In this document: positions 61,483 through 64,000 of the stretch, piece by piece | Numbering within the stretch: position 1 is the stretch's first letter | Layout of the letters: each line of letters opens with the position of its first letter | NCBI RefSeq assembly: GCF_014653175.1 | Contig: NZ_BNAG01000002.1 | Coordinates: 434,001 to 498,000, forward strand | Length of the DNA stretch: 64,000 bases | Source of the DNA: Roseivirga thermotolerans | Lineage (GTDB): Bacteria; Bacteroidota; Bacteroidia; Cytophagales; Cyclobacteriaceae | Reading direction: 5' to 3' | The notes under the pieces: generated by a model | What the model was told of the DNA's origin: nothing | What the model saw: only the letters and a program-made list of their open reading frames with translations | The model's database searches: none | Program-made: the position numbers and the translations under genes

Positions 61483-62616
61483 ATGTGTACAACATTTTAC
61501 ATGCCGTTCAAGAATCACCGCATTAGCGGAAGAACTATGGATTTTGAGAATATGCGCGATGCAGCATATCTGTATTTTATGCCGAAACACGAGGATTACA
61601 TGCCCTCAGGAATTAGAAAAGTGTTATCGGAAATTGGAATAAACTTATATGAACAGGATGGAGGAAGTCGCTATTCTTTTATAGGGGTTGCGAATGAATG
61701 GGGCTCGAAACAATGGCACACTCAGACAAGGGTTTTTGCCGATGGATTGAATGAATGTGGAATAGCCGTTTCTATGCAATGGTTGCCCGGCTCTGAGTTT
61801 CCTTACAGTCCGCAAGATAAAGAGAATAATACCCTTTTCTTGAGCTGGTATTTGGCTAGCTTTATTCTGGGTAACATCGGCAATTTGGACGAGTTGAATG
61901 GGCTTTTTGCCCCTAAAGGCCCGTTAAAAGTGTTTGAGCTCGAAATCGGTATTGAAAAGAAGAAACTGCCATTCCATTTCAATGTGCAAGATGTAGATGG
62001 TAACAGTGTGGTTATTGAGTTTATTAACAAAGAGGTCAAAATCTACGATAGTAGAGACAAAGAGCATAACCCTTTTTTACATGCCTCAGGAGCTTTGACT
62101 AATTATCCCCCATATGATGAACAAGTGAAGAACTACCAGTCTTTTCTACTACAGCATGAAGGCATAGGACCAACTAATAGGCAAAAGGGTCAGAATGATC
62201 CGCAAGAAGTGAATGGGAGTGGGCTACTCGGTATGCCGGGAGATGGAACGCCAATTTCCAGATTCATAAGAACTCATTTACTTATGGAAACAGTCTATAA
62301 CGATCCTATTGAAAATATGGACGCAATAGGTGCTACTATACAGATGTTGGGAAATGTGGCCGTGCCTATAGGTACCGTTGCACCGCATGAGCATCCGGAT
62401 GAAGTGGGAGACTCAACTCTATGGAGTGCTGTGCGAGATCACAAGAACCTTAAGTATTACTATTTTGACCAGCACAATAATCAGCTGAGGATGGTTGACT
62501 TGGGAACCTTGATGAAAAGCAATGATGCCAAAATAAAGTCTACACCACTGGAAACAAATGAACTTTGGTATATCGATGAAACTTCCAAGCTGAAAGAAAG
62601 ACAGAAGTCAGTGTAA
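61483..62616 (+). CDS. Choloylglycine hydrolase/penicillin V acylase family enzyme
   Basis: A 377-residue Ntn hydrolase. Cys2 right after the start Met should become the N-terminal nucleophile after Met removal. Other active-site positions are visible: Arg in SGRTMDFE and the Asp two residues on, NEWGSKQW, NYPPYDEQ (Asn) and SRFIRTHLL (Arg). No signal peptide is present, so it seems cytoplasmic, unlike many bile-salt hydrolases. Substrates in the family include bile salts, penicillin V and N-acyl homoserine lactones; which applies here is unknown. Stands alone. Confidence 0.88.
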   Translation: MCTTFYMPFKNHRISGRTMDFENMRDAAYLYFMPKHEDYMPSGIRKVLSEIGINLYEQDGGSRYSFIGVANEWGSKQWHTQTRVFADGLNECGIAVSMQWLPGSEFPYSPQDKENNTLFLSWYLASFILGNIGNLDELNGLFAPKGPLKVFELEIGIEKKKLPFHFNVQDVDGNSVVIEFINKEVKIYDSRDKEHNPFLHASGALTNYPPYDEQVKNYQSFLLQHEGIGPTNRQKGQNDPQEVNGSGLLGMPGDGTPISRFIRTHLLMETVYNDPIENMDAIGATIQMLGNVAVPIGTVAPHEHPDEVGDSTLWSAVRDHKNLKYYYFDQHNNQLRMVDLGTLMKSNDAKIKSTPLETNELWYIDETSKLKERQKSV

Positions 62617-62727
62617 AATTTAGCTTAAAGTGCATTATGCTATTTTGCTTGTGACTTTAGAGGCTATGAAAAAGAGCAATTAATACATTGTAAGTATGAA
62701 GTAGCACGATGTAATTTATAACACTAA

Positions 62728-62833
62728 AAAAGAGGGTATTTCAAAACTTCAAACTGATCATCTGAACTTGTCTACCGAGACAGGTAGGCGCGTTCAGGGT
62801 GATGCTTGCTTAGCTTTTTAAATACCCTCTTTT
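62728..62833. repeat. Nested inverted repeat between convergent genes (bidirectional terminator / REP-like)
   Basis: Outer arms AAAAGAGGGTATTT (62728-62741) and AAATACCCTCTTTT (62820-62833) are perfect over 14 bases and T-rich on both strands, so they can terminate transcription both ways. The 78-base interior holds a second hairpin: CTGAAC (62762-62767) with GTTCAG (62792-62797), and inside it CTACC (62772-62776) with GGTAG (62783-62787). The flanks, 62617-62727 and 62834-62941, hold no gene. Confidence 0.75.
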
Positions 62834-62941
62834 AGGTTCGTTATCTATGAGTCTTTGCGATTGGAGCTAGAAGACTTCAGGCTTTAAGCCCCAAGTTATG
62901 GTTTAGAAAGCCCAAGCTCTACCACCCCCAATCAAGGCTTC

Positions 62942-64000
62942 CTAATACTTGGCCGGAGTACCGGCAGGAGGTATGCTCTTGCGAATAAACTCACGAATAT
63001 CTTCATTGGCTTTCTCCAGATCTTCCGCTCTAAGGTACATCATGTGTCCACTTCGGTAACCCTTAAAGCTAAGGCGGTCTTTCAATTTACCACTTGGGTC
63101 TAAGTGCCACATGTTGTATTTGGCATTGTAATATGTAGTAGCTCCATCGTAATAGCCCGACTGGGTCATTACATGCAGGTAGGGGTTCATGGCCATGGCC
63201 TGCCGCAGGTTCTCACCCGTATTGTCTCCGCTTCTATCCCAAGGGCTTACCGGACCGAACATGTTGTATTTAATATCGGTTTTGTAATTGAGCACATTAG
63301 GGAAATAGTAGTTAATGGCCGGGGTAAAAGAGTGTAACCAACTGGTGAGCTCCGAATTGAAGTCAGGACTTGTCCCTGCGTCCATTCGGTCGATACCCTT
63401 ATATCGGGAATCCAGTCGTCCTACAGTGAATCCTTCGTGCCTGAGCAAATCTTTCCAGAAGAAATTCTCCGGTACATCCAGGTTATGTTGTCTTACCACT
63501 TCTTCATCGAGACCGGAGTATCGGGCGAACATGCGAATGGCTTCGTTCTTTTCGCTATCACTGGCCCAGGCACCTTTGGCAATCACCGGAAGTAATTCGT
63601 TTTGCGTGTATTGCTCCGACATTTCCAGTACTTCCAGCAGGTCTTTGCTCTGCAAGTCAGAAGGTAGCTGTTTGTGATACCAGGCTGCAGCGGTATAGTA
63701 CGGAAGTCTGTTGGCCATTTCTACAGGGCCACTACGGTCGATACCCAATTCGGTAGGCGATACTAATATAACCCCGTTCAGGTACATCCAGTGGCTGCTT
63801 TGCAGGCGATATGCCAGGCCGGACACCCGCGTGGTTCCATAGCTTTCGCCAATCAGGTATTTTGGAGAGTTCCATCGGTTGGTTCTGCTCACAAAGGTAT
63901 TGATCCACTCAGCCAGGTAGCTGATGTCTTGATTTACTCCGAAAAACTGACGTCTGTCGGCTTCCGGGTCCACGATTCGAGAATAGCCCGTATTCACAGG
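62942..64000 (-). CDS. S10 family serine carboxypeptidase, C-terminal part (5' end beyond window)
   Basis: About 353 residues of a larger protein: the frame is open to the window end, and the last visible codons read DPVNTGYSR-like, a conserved internal block, so the true start is outside. The nucleophile Ser is in GESYGTTR, the Asp in SGYYDGATTY and the His in YRSGHMMY. The family removes C-terminal residues from peptides, usually outside the cytoplasm; a signal peptide would be in the missing part. Catalytic set complete in the visible portion. Confidence 0.9.
   Translation of the reverse strand, partial: PVNTGYSRIVDPEADRRQFFGVNQDISYLAEWINTFVSRTNRWNSPKYLIGESYGTTRVSGLAYRLQSSHWMYLNGVILVSPTELGIDRSGPVEMANRLPYYTAAAWYHKQLPSDLQSKDLLEVLEMSEQYTQNELLPVIAKGAWASDSEKNEAIRMFARYSGLDEEVVRQHNLDVPENFFWKDLLRHEGFTVGRLDSRYKGIDRMDAGTSPDFNSELTSWLHSFTPAINYYFPNVLNYKTDIKYNMFGPVSPWDRSGDNTGENLRQAMAMNPYLHVMTQSGYYDGATTYYNAKYNMWHLDPSGKLKDRLSFKGYRSGHMMYLRAEDLEKANEDIREFIRKSIPPAGTPAKY

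Noticed and set aside
1-64000. tRNA, rRNA, riboswitch or CRISPR loci
   Set aside because: Intergenic stretches were read by eye for tRNA arms, CCA ends and conserved riboswitch cores; nothing convincing was found. A covariance-model scan would settle it.

Overview
The window looks like the chromosome of a free-living member of the Bacteroidota, most likely order Cytophagales. Evidence: promoters of the Bacteroidota type (TTG, about 19-20 bases, then TAnnTTTG) precede several genes; Shine-Dalgarno sequences are mostly absent; the gene families are typical of this group (TonB-dependent receptor with an N-terminal carboxypeptidase-like domain, PadR plus MacB-type permease with a prefix domain, DUF2851, a VLRF1-like protein, class 2 PyrD, rpsF-rpsR-rplI without ssb). 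No tRNA, rRNA, CRISPR array or intact insertion sequence was recognised. Gene density is high, with many 1-4 bp overlaps.

Layout. 1-6.9 kb: the end of an NhaC antiporter gene, a 3'-5' exonuclease, a DinB-like protein, a secreted repeat protein, an orphan MacB-type permease, and a minus-strand trio (DMT transporter, YigZ, GNAT). 7.0-10.6 kb: a small surface-glycan operon (FdtA-like cupin, FemAB-like acyltransferase, Wzx-type flippase, family 2 glycosyltransferase). 10.6-14.9 kb: an HD phosphohydrolase, the rpsF-rpsR-rplI operon with promoter and terminator, and a histidine kinase/response regulator pair. 14.9-21.4 kb: a long imperfect inverted repeat before a secreted tandem galactose-binding-like protein, a hydrolase plus cytidine deaminase, a saccharopine dehydrogenase-like enzyme and PBP1A. 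21.5-31.7 kb: a VLRF1-like ribosome-rescue candidate, polyphosphate glucokinase-like ROK kinase, TrmN6, RNase HI, MarC, AroQ, XerD, a usp-mscS-corA operon and PyrD. 31.7-39.7 kb: FtsK, LolA-like protein, PyrF, DUF2851, a NeuD-type acyltransferase, TrhO and a nucleoside phosphorylase. 39.7-50.2 kb: small secreted and membrane proteins, an M28 peptidase with an altered zinc ligand, a stand-alone TonB plug protein, MBL hydrolase plus aldehyde dehydrogenase, PadR plus permease, and a DNA glycosylase.

50.2-54.1 kb is the most striking region. A Bacteroidota promoter is followed at once by a 24-codon leader peptide containing Tyr-Tyr-Tyr-His-Tyr-Tyr-His, then overlapping pairing segments that form a transcription attenuator, then phenylalanine 4-hydroxylase, hisH, hisA, hisF and hisIE. 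The reading is a ribosome-mediated attenuator that senses charged tRNA-Tyr and tRNA-His and controls an operon making tyrosine and histidine.

54.1-64 kb: a TonB-dependent receptor behind a DtxR-like palindrome, with a thioredoxin-like protein and an outer-membrane channel-like protein; a CtlX-type hydrolase; a STAS-like protein; an amidohydrolase whose catalytic barrel is interrupted by membrane segments; a choloylglycine hydrolase-family enzyme; a nested inverted repeat between convergent genes; and the C-terminal part of an S10 serine carboxypeptidase running off the end.
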